A stretch of DNA of 11,573 bases from an uncultured Actinomyces sp. (GTDB taxonomy: Bacteria; Actinomycetota; Actinomycetes; Actinomycetales; Actinomycetaceae). The notes beneath the pieces were generated by a model. The model had not been told where the DNA came from. It made no database searches and worked only from the letters and a program-made list of their open reading frames with translations. Within the stretch, counting starts at the first letter, position 1. Every line of letters begins with the position of its first letter. Shown here piece by piece: positions 1 to 6,788 of the stretch. Both the position numbers and the translations under genes were made by a program. The DNA is taken from NCBI GenBank assembly GCA_937926415.1, contig CALBAF010000050.1, positions 1-11,573 of the forward strand, given 5' to 3'.

Positions 1-249
1 CGTGCCAGCGAGGCCAGCCAGGGCAAAGAGAGCGCCCGCGCGCCACGCGACGTTCCCGCTGCGAGCGCGCGTCGCCAGCGAGACGGCGGCCGTCAGCCCC
101 ACGATGATGAGGGACAGCCCCGTCGCCTGATGCGGATCCTGCCCAAGAATGTAGACGAGGATCGGCACCGACAAGATGCCGCCTCCCGCGCCGAGCGAGC
201 CAACGACGATGCCGACGAATGCACCGATAAGGAGCGCTTCAATGATCAT
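1..249 (-). CDS. TauE/SafE-family membrane permease, N-terminal part (runs off left edge)
   Basis: This is the first 83 codons of a membrane protein whose 3' part lies outside the window. The visible protein opens with a hydrophobic helix (about residues 4-18), then a glycine-rich turn GSLGAGGG (17-24) and further hydrophobic stretches at about 25-35, 44-60 and 71-82. This layout, with SVPIL after the glycine turn, is typical of the first repeat of the TauE/SafE family, which moves anions such as sulfite or organosulfonates across the inner membrane. The ATG (249-247) overlaps the TGA of the upstream radical SAM gene as ATGA. No strong Shine-Dalgarno precedes it, so translation is probably coupled. 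Sitting last in an operon with a sulfatase-maturating enzyme, it may export sulfate or sulfite released by the sulfatase. That role is inferred from context; family membership is fairly sure. Confidence 0.8.
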   Translation of the reverse strand, partial: MIIEALLIGAFVGIVVGSLGAGGGILSVPILVYILGQDPHQATGLSLIIVGLTAAVSLATRARSGNVAWRAGALFALAGLAGT

Positions 250-1511
250 TGGCCAGTCCGGATGGATGTGGTGAGAGATAGTCCGAGGGAGGTAGAGACC
301 GCGGGGTCCATGATGTCCGAGGCCGGCCTGCCCGCCGCGATCAGCATTCCCATCGCGCGCAGGGCAGGGGTGGCGTGCTCGTAGAACGCCCGGTAGCCCT
401 CGCACAGGTAGTTATGGGTTTCCTCGCCCCGGCGCACGAAACGATCTTTCGGGCACCCACCCCAGCACAGCCGCAGGTGCGGGCACGAGCGGCACTGCTC
501 GTCCAGGTCGGGTTTGAGACGAGCGAAGGAGCGCATCTTGTCCGAGGCCGCCAGCTGCTTGAAGGACGAGGAGTTGATTGAGCCCACCAACCAGTCCGGC
601 TCCACCCAGTGATCGCAGGCGTACACGTCCCCGTTGAACTCCATCGCCATGTTCGCCCCGCACTGGGGCGCATGCACGCACACCGTGGCCGACCCGAACA
701 TGGCCGACAGGGTCGAATCCACGTCCTGGATGAAAACCTCGCCCACGTCGGTGGCCAGCCACTGGTCGAACACCTCGCACAGGAAACGCCCGTAGGAGGC
801 GGGGGACGCGGAACGGCTGGTGACGCAGTCCCCATCTTGGCGGTACAGGAGTGCCGAGGTTCCGGAACGCCAGCCGCGCTCGGCCTGGGCCAGGTCCGCG
901 GCGCGCACGCGCTCGACGATCGGGATGAACTGCAGATAGCGGGCCCCCAGATCGTCGCGGAAGTAGCGGTACACCTGCTCCCCGTGCTCCTCGTTCGCGG
1001 CGTTGACCGTGCACAGGATGTTCGTCTCCACGCCAGCGCGGGCGAGCGCCTCCCAGCCGCGTACAACCATCGCGTGGGTGCCGTGCCCGCCACGGTTGAG
1101 CCGGTAGGCGTTGTGCAGGGGAGCGGGCCCGTCGATGGACACACCCACGAGGAAGCCGTGGTCGGCAAAGAAGCGTGCCCACTCGTCGGTCACCAGCGTG
1201 CCGTTCGTCTGCAAGGCATGACGCACGCGCTGGGTCGGGCGACGGTAGCGCTCGCACAGCTGGATGAGGCGCTCAAAAAAGTGCAGGCCACGCAGGGTCG
1301 GCTCCCCGCCCTGCCACAGCATCGTGACCTCGCCGTCGGGACTCGACTCCAGGAACGCCTCGACGTAACGCTCCACAGTCTGCTCGGACATGGTCTGCGC
1401 CGCCGCATCGTAGAGCAGCTCCTTGGACAGGAAAAAGCAATACTGACAGTCCAGGTTGCAGGCTGCTCCCGTCGGTTTGGTGACGACGGAGAAGGGGATC
1501 GGGCGCGTCAC
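246..1511 (-). CDS. Anaerobic sulfatase-maturating enzyme (radical SAM/SPASM), anSME
   Basis: This 421-residue cytoplasmic enzyme should oxidise the active-site Cys (or Ser) of a sulfatase to C-alpha-formylglycine without oxygen, using S-adenosylmethionine. The radical SAM cluster motif CNLDCQYC is at residues 18-25 and GGEP at 68-71. The C-terminal SPASM cysteines are C278, C284, C299, C340, C343, C349, C353 and C370. Their spacing closely follows that known for the Clostridium perfringens enzyme, and Asp300 right after C299 matches its proposed catalytic base. The GTG start (1511-1509) overlaps the TGA of the ROK gene as GTGA and has GAGGGGAG a few bases upstream. A longer in-frame start near 1694 would lie inside the ROK gene and adds only arginine-rich, unconserved sequence, so it was not used. 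The natural client is the cysteine-type sulfatase encoded just upstream at 2880-4400. Confidence 0.93.
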   Translation of the reverse strand: MTRPIPFSVVTKPTGAACNLDCQYCFFLSKELLYDAAAQTMSEQTVERYVEAFLESSPDGEVTMLWQGGEPTLRGLHFFERLIQLCERYRRPTQRVRHALQTNGTLVTDEWARFFADHGFLVGVSIDGPAPLHNAYRLNRGGHGTHAMVVRGWEALARAGVETNILCTVNAANEEHGEQVYRYFRDDLGARYLQFIPIVERVRAADLAQAERGWRSGTSALLYRQDGDCVTSRSASPASYGRFLCEVFDQWLATDVGEVFIQDVDSTLSAMFGSATVCVHAPQCGANMAMEFNGDVYACDHWVEPDWLVGSINSSSFKQLAASDKMRSFARLKPDLDEQCRSCPHLRLCWGGCPKDRFVRRGEETHNYLCEGYRAFYEHATPALRAMGMLIAAGRPASDIMDPAVSTSLGLSLTTSIRTGQ

Positions 1512-2725
1512 GGCCGCTCCCCTCGAACGATGCTCGCCCTCATCGACGAGGCCGGCCCCTCCTCCCCGGGTGAGCTTCCTTCGGGGCAGTGGGGAGACGC
1601 GGCGTCCTCCTCGAAGGGGTGGGCGGCGATATACGCGCTGGCCTGAGCGGCTCCCAGGGGCCCCAGCGATGCCCCCACGACGTCGATGTCCCACTCCATG
1701 ACGGGAAGGAGCTCCCCGTACATGGAAGCCGCTATGTCGGATCGCAGGGAGGGGAACGCGTCGACGATTTCGCCGGCAACGATGATGGCCCTCGGGTTAA
1801 TGAGGAGAGCGGCTGAGCCAAGGACGTATCCGACAGCCTGTGCCGCGCGCTCTAGGGCCTCGCGCGCACGCGTGTCACCCGAGAGGACGGCGGCTCGCAG
1901 CTGAGCAATATCGGCAACGCCCGCGCGCTCACACAGCGCCGGGACGGAGGCCAGCGTCTCGAGGCACCCACGCTTGCCACAGGCGCAGGGTGCGTCAGTG
2001 GTCCCCACCGTCATGTGCCCCAGTTCCCCGGCCAGGCCGCCAGCCCCGCCAACGAGGCGAAAATCGGAGACGACGCAGCCGCCCACGCCTCCTGACAGGC
2101 GCAGATAGATGAACGAGGACATGTCCGCGCCCGCGCCCCACATCGCCTCCGCGAGCGCCGCCATGCGCACGGTGTTGTCGACGACCGGAAGCGGATCCCA
2201 CCAGCGTCGCGTGAGCTCGCTGAGCTCCTCCATGGTCGGGTACGCGTCCGAGGAGAGCCTGGCGTTACGCCCCATCGGAATGGGAACCCCCACGCCCACC
2301 GCGCGCACCGTCGAGGTGTCGATCCCCTGACGGGCCGCGCTTGCGGCCAGGGCCTCGCAGGTCTGTTCGAGAGAGCGCTGGAGGGAAGGGGAGGTGGGGG
2401 AGACGATGTGGACGGCCGCCAGAACGGCGCCGCTGCGCGAGAGCATGACGCCCGCGCATGATGTGCGCGTGACGTTCAGGCCAACGCAGTGTGCAGCCGA
2501 GGAGTTGAGCGTGAGGAGCTGGGTGGGGCGGCCTCGTCCGGGGGCGTTCGTGCGCACCGGAGTCACCGATCCCTCGTCGAGGAGGGTGGTGAGAGCGCGC
2601 CCCAGGTTCGTGCGCGAGGTGTCGAGCGCTTCGCATAGCTGGGAGCGCGTCGCGGGGGCTTTGACCAGGTGAGCGATGATGCGGTCTTCGAGGGTGGGCA
2701 GAGGTCTGCGTGTGGGGTAGTGCAT
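1508..2725 (-). CDS. ROK-family transcriptional regulator
   Basis: This 405-residue protein has the size and layout of NagC/Mlc/XylR-type ROK regulators. A winged helix-turn-helix spans about residues 11-60, ending in the wing-like GRGRPTQLL (63-71). The sugar-binding ROK domain spans about 78-370. The zinc-site signature is clear: GELGHMTV (233-240), then C247, C249 and C254 in CACGKRGC. The phosphate loop normally found in ROK kinases is degenerate (GLNVTRTS, 82-89). The usual catalytic Asp of the N-D motif appears as Thr185 (DNTVR), so the protein should bind a sugar-like ligand without phosphorylating it. AAGGAGA precedes the ATG at good spacing. A charged, Pro/Ser-rich tail (371-405) has no match I recognise. 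It heads the operon with the sulfatase-maturating enzyme and probably controls itself and perhaps the adjacent sulfatase. The ligand is unknown. Confidence 0.9.
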   Translation of the reverse strand: MHYPTRRPLPTLEDRIIAHLVKAPATRSQLCEALDTSRTNLGRALTTLLDEGSVTPVRTNAPGRGRPTQLLTLNSSAAHCVGLNVTRTSCAGVMLSRSGAVLAAVHIVSPTSPSLQRSLEQTCEALAASAARQGIDTSTVRAVGVGVPIPMGRNARLSSDAYPTMEELSELTRRWWDPLPVVDNTVRMAALAEAMWGAGADMSSFIYLRLSGGVGGCVVSDFRLVGGAGGLAGELGHMTVGTTDAPCACGKRGCLETLASVPALCERAGVADIAQLRAAVLSGDTRAREALERAAQAVGYVLGSAALLINPRAIIVAGEIVDAFPSLRSDIAASMYGELLPVMEWDIDVVGASLGPLGAAQASAYIAAHPFEEDAASPHCPEGSSPGEEGPASSMRASIVRGERP

Positions 2726-2753
2726 GCCTCTCCTTCCCAGCGCTTCATCGTTG

Positions 2754-2770
2754 GTGCCCGCTTAGGGCAC
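2754..2770. repeat. Perfect 6-bp inverted repeat in the ROK leader
   Basis: GTGCCC and GGGCAC are separated by 5 bases, about 30 nt upstream of the ROK start codon and downstream of the proposed transcription start. It could be an operator half-site pair for autoregulation or a small leader hairpin. No second copy was noticed upstream of the sulfatase. Confidence 0.35.
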
Positions 2771-2792
2771 TCCGGCCTCGTTGACAGTTTCT

Positions 2793-2821
2793 ATGATACG
2801 CGTCACTATGAGGGGTGTGCA
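2793..2821 (-). promoter_or_regulatory. Predicted sigma-70-type promoter of the ROK-anSME-permease operon
   Basis: On the minus strand a -35-like TGCACA (2821-2816; 4 of 6 to consensus) is followed after exactly 17 nt by the -10-like TATCAT (2798-2793; 5 of 6). Transcription would start near 2786 and leave a leader of about 60 nt before the ROK ATG. The upstream sulfatase is closed off by a hairpin at 2832-2873, so an own promoter here makes sense. The hexamer TCATAG occurs twice at a 15-nt period within the spacer and over the -10 (plus-strand CTATGA at 2791-2796 and 2806-2811), a possible regulator site. Confidence 0.55.
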
Positions 2822-2831
2822 GGGCGCGTTC

Positions 2832-2873
2832 GCCTCGGCGGCGGGGGTGCGTCAGTTCTCCCGCCGCCGAGGC
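2832..2873 (-). terminator. Hairpin after the sulfatase gene, likely terminator
   Basis: A perfect 14-bp GC-rich stem (2832-2845 paired with 2860-2873) with a 14-nt loop begins a few bases after the sulfatase TAA. No U-tract follows on the minus strand, which is common for actinobacterial intrinsic terminators. It should separate the sulfatase transcript from the ROK operon. Confidence 0.7.
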
Positions 2874-2879
2874 CGGGGG

Positions 2880-4400
2880 TTAATCACTCGTGACCTCGTC
2901 GAGGTCGGAGCGAGCCGTGTTCACCAGCGGGATGTCGAAGTCCGTCATCGCCGCCATCCACTTGGCGAAGGAGTGGTCCCCGCGCTCGCGCAGCTGCAGG
3001 TACAGGTTTGTGGCCAGCTCCCTGCGGATCTCGTCGTAGACGGGCACGGTGTACACGTTGTTCATCTCGGCCGGATCCAGGCGCAGGTCGTAGAGCTCGT
3101 TGATCGACTCGGGGTTGATGACGAGCTTGAAGTCCCGCGTGCGCAGCATGCGCTGCTGGAGGGGGAAGTGGTGACCGTGGAACTCGCACACGATGTCCTC
3201 GCGCCAGCCTTCGACGTCCTCGCCGCGCGTCAGGTCCACGATTGAGCGGCCATCCTCCACGAGCGAGGTGTCCAGGCCCGCGATGTCGAGCACCGTGGCC
3301 GGCAGGTCGATGAGGGAGACGAACGCGTCGGAGCGGCCCACGGTCGAGACGCCGGGGATGTGGGCGATGAAAGGAACGTTGTAGATGTCGTCGTACATCA
3401 TCGGGCCCTTGTCGTTGAGGCGGTGTGAACCCGTGAACTCACCGTGGTCCGCGCAGAAGAAGACCGCCGTGTCGTCCAGGATGCCCAGCTCGCGGGCCGC
3501 CGCCATGATGCGCCCGATCTCGAAGTCGATCATGGCTACATATCCCCAGTAGACCGCGATGAGCTTCTTCCACTGCTCGTTCGTGAACGAGGAGGTAGAC
3601 CAGTAGGTCGCGTAGTTCTCCTGGATCGGGGGCTTGCCGATCAGGGTGTCACCGAAGCTCTCCGGCAGCTCGACGTCGTGCGGATCGATGAGGTCAAACC
3701 ACTCGTCGGGCAGGAAGTAGGGCAGGTGGGGGCCGAAAAAGTGCACGTCGAGGCAGAAGGGCTGTCCCGAGTCCTTCCAGTCGGCCGCGTACTCACGCAG
3801 CTTCTTGATCGCACGGTCCGCCAGGAAGCGCTCGAAGGTGGCCTCCTCGGGCTGATCCAGGCGCGCGGCGATGATGTGGCCGTCGCGCCCGCCCGGCAGC
3901 TTGCCGCGCCACAGGTCGTGCGCGCGCACCGGCGGGAGGTTGTTGGCCTCGAGCCAGGCGACGTACTTCTCGTTGGCCACGGGATTTTCGGCACCCCAGT
4001 AGGTGTCGTCATCCGCGCCGAACTTGTCGGGCAGGTTGTAGCCGCAGTGGTACTTGCCGACGATGCCGACGTTGTAACCGGCGTCGCGCAGCTCCTGCGT
4101 GTACGTCCACGTTCCCTCGGGGATCGAGACCTGGTAGGCGATGTTCCACTCGGGGTTGGCCAGCACCTGGTGCTTACCTGGGCGCTTGCCGGTGAGCAGC
4201 GAGGCGCGCGCCGGCGTGCAGATAGCTGTGGGGGTGAAGCAGTGGGTGAAAACGAATCCGGATTCACCCATCGCATCGATGACGGGGGTGCGCGCATGGG
4301 GGTTACCCAGGCAGCCGATCGTGTCGGTGCGATGCTGGTCGGTCATGATGACCAGGACGTTGCGCACGTTGTCGGGAATATCCCTCGGTGTATGGGCCAT
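2880..4400 (-). CDS. Cytoplasmic cysteine-type sulfatase (alkaline-phosphatase superfamily)
   Basis: This 506-residue type I sulfatase hydrolyses sulfate esters using a formylglycine made from Cys61 in the signature CTPARASLLTG (61-71). Other active-site elements are in order: metal-binding TDQHR (20-24), GKYH (115-118), GPH (223-225), DHGE (318-321) and Lys331 in the segment DKGP. A C-terminal sub-domain ends with the ELYDL...DPAEMNN segment common in this family. No signal peptide or membrane segment is present, so it acts in the cytosol and its substrate must be imported. The ATG at 4400-4398 was chosen over the upstream one at 4451 because GAGAAGGAG lies 6-7 nt before it. The Cys-type motif fits maturation by the anSME encoded downstream. 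The exact substrate (aryl, choline or glycan sulfate) cannot be told from sequence. Confidence 0.9.
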   Translation of the reverse strand: MAHTPRDIPDNVRNVLVIMTDQHRTDTIGCLGNPHARTPVIDAMGESGFVFTHCFTPTAICTPARASLLTGKRPGKHQVLANPEWNIAYQVSIPEGTWTYTQELRDAGYNVGIVGKYHCGYNLPDKFGADDDTYWGAENPVANEKYVAWLEANNLPPVRAHDLWRGKLPGGRDGHIIAARLDQPEEATFERFLADRAIKKLREYAADWKDSGQPFCLDVHFFGPHLPYFLPDEWFDLIDPHDVELPESFGDTLIGKPPIQENYATYWSTSSFTNEQWKKLIAVYWGYVAMIDFEIGRIMAAARELGILDDTAVFFCADHGEFTGSHRLNDKGPMMYDDIYNVPFIAHIPGVSTVGRSDAFVSLIDLPATVLDIAGLDTSLVEDGRSIVDLTRGEDVEGWREDIVCEFHGHHFPLQQRMLRTRDFKLVINPESINELYDLRLDPAEMNNVYTVPVYDEIRRELATNLYLQLRERGDHSFAKWMAAMTDFDIPLVNTARSDLDEVTSD

Positions 4401-4528
4401 CAGTGACTCCTTCTCCCAGTGGCGGGCGACCAACGGCGTACGCTCGCTCACACTTCACTGTACGCGCATGGTTTTGCGCCCACCGAGCCAGACAAAAAGA
4501 TCAAAAGTGCACCGTGTCACCAATCGTG

Positions 4529-5392
4529 TCAGCGCGTCTGAACCACAAACTCCGGATTCGGCGTCTCCGCCGGCGTCACCGAATCAGCCTCAATCACCAG
4601 CGCCTTCCCACCGCGCACACGCAACGTACCGCTCACATGCACCCAGCTATCCGCCGCAGGGGCAGGCCCAGCCCACCGCACCGCAAAACCAACCGGATAC
4701 GCATCCGCCGCACAACACCAAATAGCCATACGCGCCACCGCAAAGCTCTCCTCATCCGTCACGCGCGGAATCGACGCCTGAGCGCTCGCGGCCTCGGCAC
4801 TGAGGACGAAGCCAGTCAGTTCGACGCGCTGACCGTCGTGCGCGCGTCCGTTGGCGATCATCTCCTCCACCTGGGAGTAGAAATTGTCGGTCGTCAGCTC
4901 CAGCTTCCCACTCGACGAGGCCTGCCCCGCGCCCCCGTTCTGGCTGCCGCTGCCGGTGGCTGGGTTCGTGCCCCCGTTCGCTGGGCTGTTGGAATCGCCG
5001 GGGGTGTCCTCGGGTGAATCGTCGGTGCCCGCGTCGATGGTGGATCCACCGGAGGTGGGGCGTGCGCCAATCGCGCCCGCGGCCAGCTCGGAGGGGGAGA
5101 CGCGGAAGGGGAGGATGAGCAGGGCTGCCGCCAGGAGGGCGACAAGGCCACGCGTCATGGCGCGATAGGAGGATGCCGTGTCGAAGGTGGCGTCTTCGTC
5201 GGCATCGATACGAGCGGAGAGGGCGAGCGCGCAGGCAAACAGGCCGATGCTGGACGCAATGATGCCCAAACGTGCCGACGGGGGCACGAAGGACGCGTAG
5301 CGACCGGACATGGCCAGCCACAGCAGTACACCACCGAGGGACGCGAGGGAGAGTGACTCGAGGACGGAGGCGATACGGTCGATGAGCTTCAC
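4529..5392 (-). CDS. TIGR03943-family putative permease subunit
   Basis: This 287-residue protein is the partner of the DUF318 permease encoded immediately upstream. Hydrophobic segments lie at about residues 15-29, 41-60 and 81-96. A long low-complexity linker rich in Gly, Ser, Thr, Asn and Asp follows (about 110-163), then a C-terminal soluble domain. That domain carries the hallmark RMAIWCCAADAYPVGFAV (221-238), whose paired cysteines C226/C227 are conserved in the family. The GTG start (5392-5390) overlaps the permease TGA as GTGA, with GGGAG about 8 nt upstream. A longer in-frame reading to 5611 lies inside the permease and was rejected. The family (Bacillus YcgQ-like) is thought to form a two-part membrane system with its permease neighbour; the substrate is not established. 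The C-terminal domain is probably extracytoplasmic, but this is inferred. Confidence 0.88.
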   Translation of the reverse strand: MKLIDRIASVLESLSLASLGGVLLWLAMSGRYASFVPPSARLGIIASSIGLFACALALSARIDADEDATFDTASSYRAMTRGLVALLAAALLILPFRVSPSELAAGAIGARPTSGGSTIDAGTDDSPEDTPGDSNSPANGGTNPATGSGSQNGGAGQASSSGKLELTTDNFYSQVEEMIANGRAHDGQRVELTGFVLSAEAASAQASIPRVTDEESFAVARMAIWCCAADAYPVGFAVRWAGPAPAADSWVHVSGTLRVRGGKALVIEADSVTPAETPNPEFVVQTR

Positions 5393-6387
5393 GAGAGGAC
5401 TCCCATCCACCAGGCGCCACCAATGATGGTAGCGGCGACGCCGGTGACGGTTGCAAACAGACGAAGCACGAACGCGCCGCGGAACTGCGAGGACAGCAAC
5501 GCCACGTTCTTCACGTCCATCATCGGGCCGTAGACCATGAACCCCATGAGCGCGCCCTGCGGCGCAAGGGAAGCCAGCGAACGCGCGATTACCGCGTCCG
5601 ACGATGAACACAGCGACAGGGCGAAGCCTGCCGCCATCATGAGCGCCAGCGCGCCGGGCGCGGGCAGGCCAGCGAGCAGGGAAGACACCGGCCAGAACAC
5701 CTGCGCCGCAGTCGAGGCGGCAACGCCGCCCAGCAGGTAGGGCAGGATCCGCCCGAAGGAGTGGCCGGTCGCGCCAAGGACGCCAGAGAAAGAGCGATCC
5801 GGCGTCTCGCAGCCGCCGTCACAACCGCACGAGTCCCCGTCATGGTGGGCATCCTCGCGCAGGGCGCTCGGAGGAGAAGCCAGCATCGATAAGCCCACCG
5901 ACAACGCGACGATGATGCTCAGCCCGATACGCGCACCCACAATCGCCCACGAGCCAAACGCGTAATACGTTGATGCAATCACCAGCGGATTGATCGCGGG
6001 GGACGCCAGCATGAGAGTGGTCGCCGCCGACAGAGGAACACCCTTGCGCAGTAGCGAACGGAAGATCGGCACCGCCGAACAATCGCACACCGGAAGAAGG
6101 AAAGCAGCGACGAGAGCGGTCAACACGGACGCCACCGGGTTTGTCGGAAACACGCGTGCGATCAGGGCGGGGGAGACGAAGGCCTCGATGAGTTCGGCAA
6201 CGAACACGCCCAAGAGCAGGAAGGGAATTGCCTGCAGGGTCATGCCCACGGCGATCGTCGCCGCGCGACCAACAGGCAGACCCGATCCGGCCAGGTTTCC
6301 CTGCGTGGCCCACACGGCAATCAGCGCCACCAGCACAAGCGCGCCGATAAGCGCACCCCAGGGGCGCGCGGGGCGTTTCGTATCCAT
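5389..6387 (-). CDS. Permease of the DUF318/UPF0718 (YraQ/YcgR-like) family
   Basis: This is a 332-residue polytopic membrane protein with about eight hydrophobic helices. The two family repeats are visible: LLPVCDCSAVPIFRSLLRKG (97-116) with the CxC pair C101/C103, followed by ASPAINPLV (128-136), and the second copy ALSLCSSSDAVIARS (256-270) with C260, followed by MGFMVYGPMMDVKN (281-294). Between the halves a soluble loop contains HHDGDSCGCDGGC (181-193), two His and three Cys in 13 residues, which looks like a metal-binding site. The ATG at 6387-6385 is chosen. A GTG three codons earlier (6396) is possible as a leaderless start, because a -10-like TAGAGT ends 6 nt before it. The gene is translationally coupled to the TIGR03943 gene. 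A divalent-metal or metalloid role is suggested by the loop only. Confidence 0.88.
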   Translation of the reverse strand: MDTKRPARPWGALIGALVLVALIAVWATQGNLAGSGLPVGRAATIAVGMTLQAIPFLLLGVFVAELIEAFVSPALIARVFPTNPVASVLTALVAAFLLPVCDCSAVPIFRSLLRKGVPLSAATTLMLASPAINPLVIASTYYAFGSWAIVGARIGLSIIVALSVGLSMLASPPSALREDAHHDGDSCGCDGGCETPDRSFSGVLGATGHSFGRILPYLLGGVAASTAAQVFWPVSSLLAGLPAPGALALMMAAGFALSLCSSSDAVIARSLASLAPQGALMGFMVYGPMMDVKNVALLSSQFRGAFVLRLFATVTGVAATIIGGAWWMGVLS

Positions 6388-6402
6388 CACACTCACCCCA
6401 CA

Positions 6403-6408
6403 ACTCTA
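6403..6408 (-). promoter_or_regulatory. Possible -10 element of the permease operon
   Basis: Minus-strand TAGAGT (4 of 6 to consensus) ends 6 nt before the GTG at 6396-6394, the spacing of leaderless actinobacterial transcripts. No convincing -35 is seen upstream. It is weak, but it is the only candidate near the gene. Confidence 0.3.
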
Positions 6409-6517
6409 GGGCAGGAGCCCCAAGCACCCTCGAGCACTCGCCGAACGGGGCGCACGAGATGGCGGCCCGCGCGCGACGCCAAGCGCCCACAGGTGCGCTG
6501 TGTGCAGACAGACGTTC

Positions 6518-6530
6518 CGCCCAGTGGGCG
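6518..6530. repeat. 13-bp inverted repeat in the divergent permease/ileS spacer
   Basis: CGCCCA and TGGGCG are separated by one base. The repeat lies where the -35 of the ileS leader would fall, so an operator role is possible. Such palindromes are easily met in GC-rich DNA. Apart from this and the weak promoter hexamers, I see no gene in the stretch 6409-6547. Confidence 0.3.
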
Positions 6531-6547
6531 CGCGGGAGTTTCTTCGC

Positions 6548-6553
6548 TACACT
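6548..6553 (+). promoter_or_regulatory. Possible -10 element of the ileS T-box transcript
   Basis: TACACT (4 of 6) lies about 7 nt before position 6560, just upstream of the first T-box helix, where the transcript should start. There is no recognisable -35 at 16-18 nt. The position agrees with the very short lead before stem I in actinobacterial ileS T-boxes. Confidence 0.35.
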
Positions 6554-6559
6554 GGTTTT

Positions 6560-6788
6560 TCGCTACGATCCGGCCCGCTTACGCGGGGTATCACCGGGGA
6601 GCATCCGGAAGAAAGAGGAACGCGAAAGCCGGCCACGGCCTCGTCCCCTCCAGTAGAACCGGACGGGAGGGCCCGACACAGCCCCAACGAAGCGGCCGCA
6701 CCCGGAGAGGGAGCGGCAAGCGGGGTGGTACCGCGGGTGCCGGCGACGCCGGTCCTCGTCCCTGTATAGGCGCGAGACGAGGACACTC
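6560..6788 (+). promoter_or_regulatory. T-box riboswitch leader of ileS (short stem I, translational type)
   Basis: The leader senses uncharged tRNA-Ile and lets ileS be translated when isoleucyl-tRNA is low. Stem I is very short: CCGG (6570-6573) pairs with CCGG (6594-6597) and CCCGC (6574-6578) with GCGGG (6583-6587). This leaves a 3' bulge, GTATCA, holding the Ile specifier ATC at 6590-6592. Stem II can be drawn as GAGG (6615-6618) with CCTC (6639-6642) around an inner GCCG/CGGC. Stem IIA/B is CCCTCC (6646-6651) with GGAGGG (6666-6671) and contains AGTAGAACC. The T-box GGGGTGGTACCGCGG is at 6722-6736. Its TGGT would pair with the tRNA NCCA end, and T matches discriminator A. A hairpin masking the ribosome-binding site follows. 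No U-run is present, so control is translational. The 5' end is approximate. Confidence 0.93.
6753..6783 (+). promoter_or_regulatory. ileS: Sequestrator hairpin masking the ileS ribosome-binding site
   Basis: TCCTCGTC (6753-6760) pairs perfectly with GACGAGGA (6776-6783), and a small CCT/AGG helix can form inside the loop. The 3' arm contains the Shine-Dalgarno GAGGA, six nt before the ATG at 6789. A further CCGGC/GCCGG hairpin (6740-6752) stands between the T-box sequence and this stem and may take part in the switch. Confidence 0.8.

Noticed and set aside
1512..1694. N-terminal extension of the radical SAM enzyme
   Set aside because: It is arginine- and glycine-rich, lies within the ROK coding region and has no counterpart in the family. 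The GTGA overlap with a good ribosome-binding site marks the true start.
2781..2809. Perfect TTGACA on the plus strand followed after 17 nt by CACTAT
   Set aside because: The -10 matches only 3 of 6 and there is no plus-strand gene downstream, only the antisense of the sulfatase. The minus-strand promoter in the same place fits the genes better.
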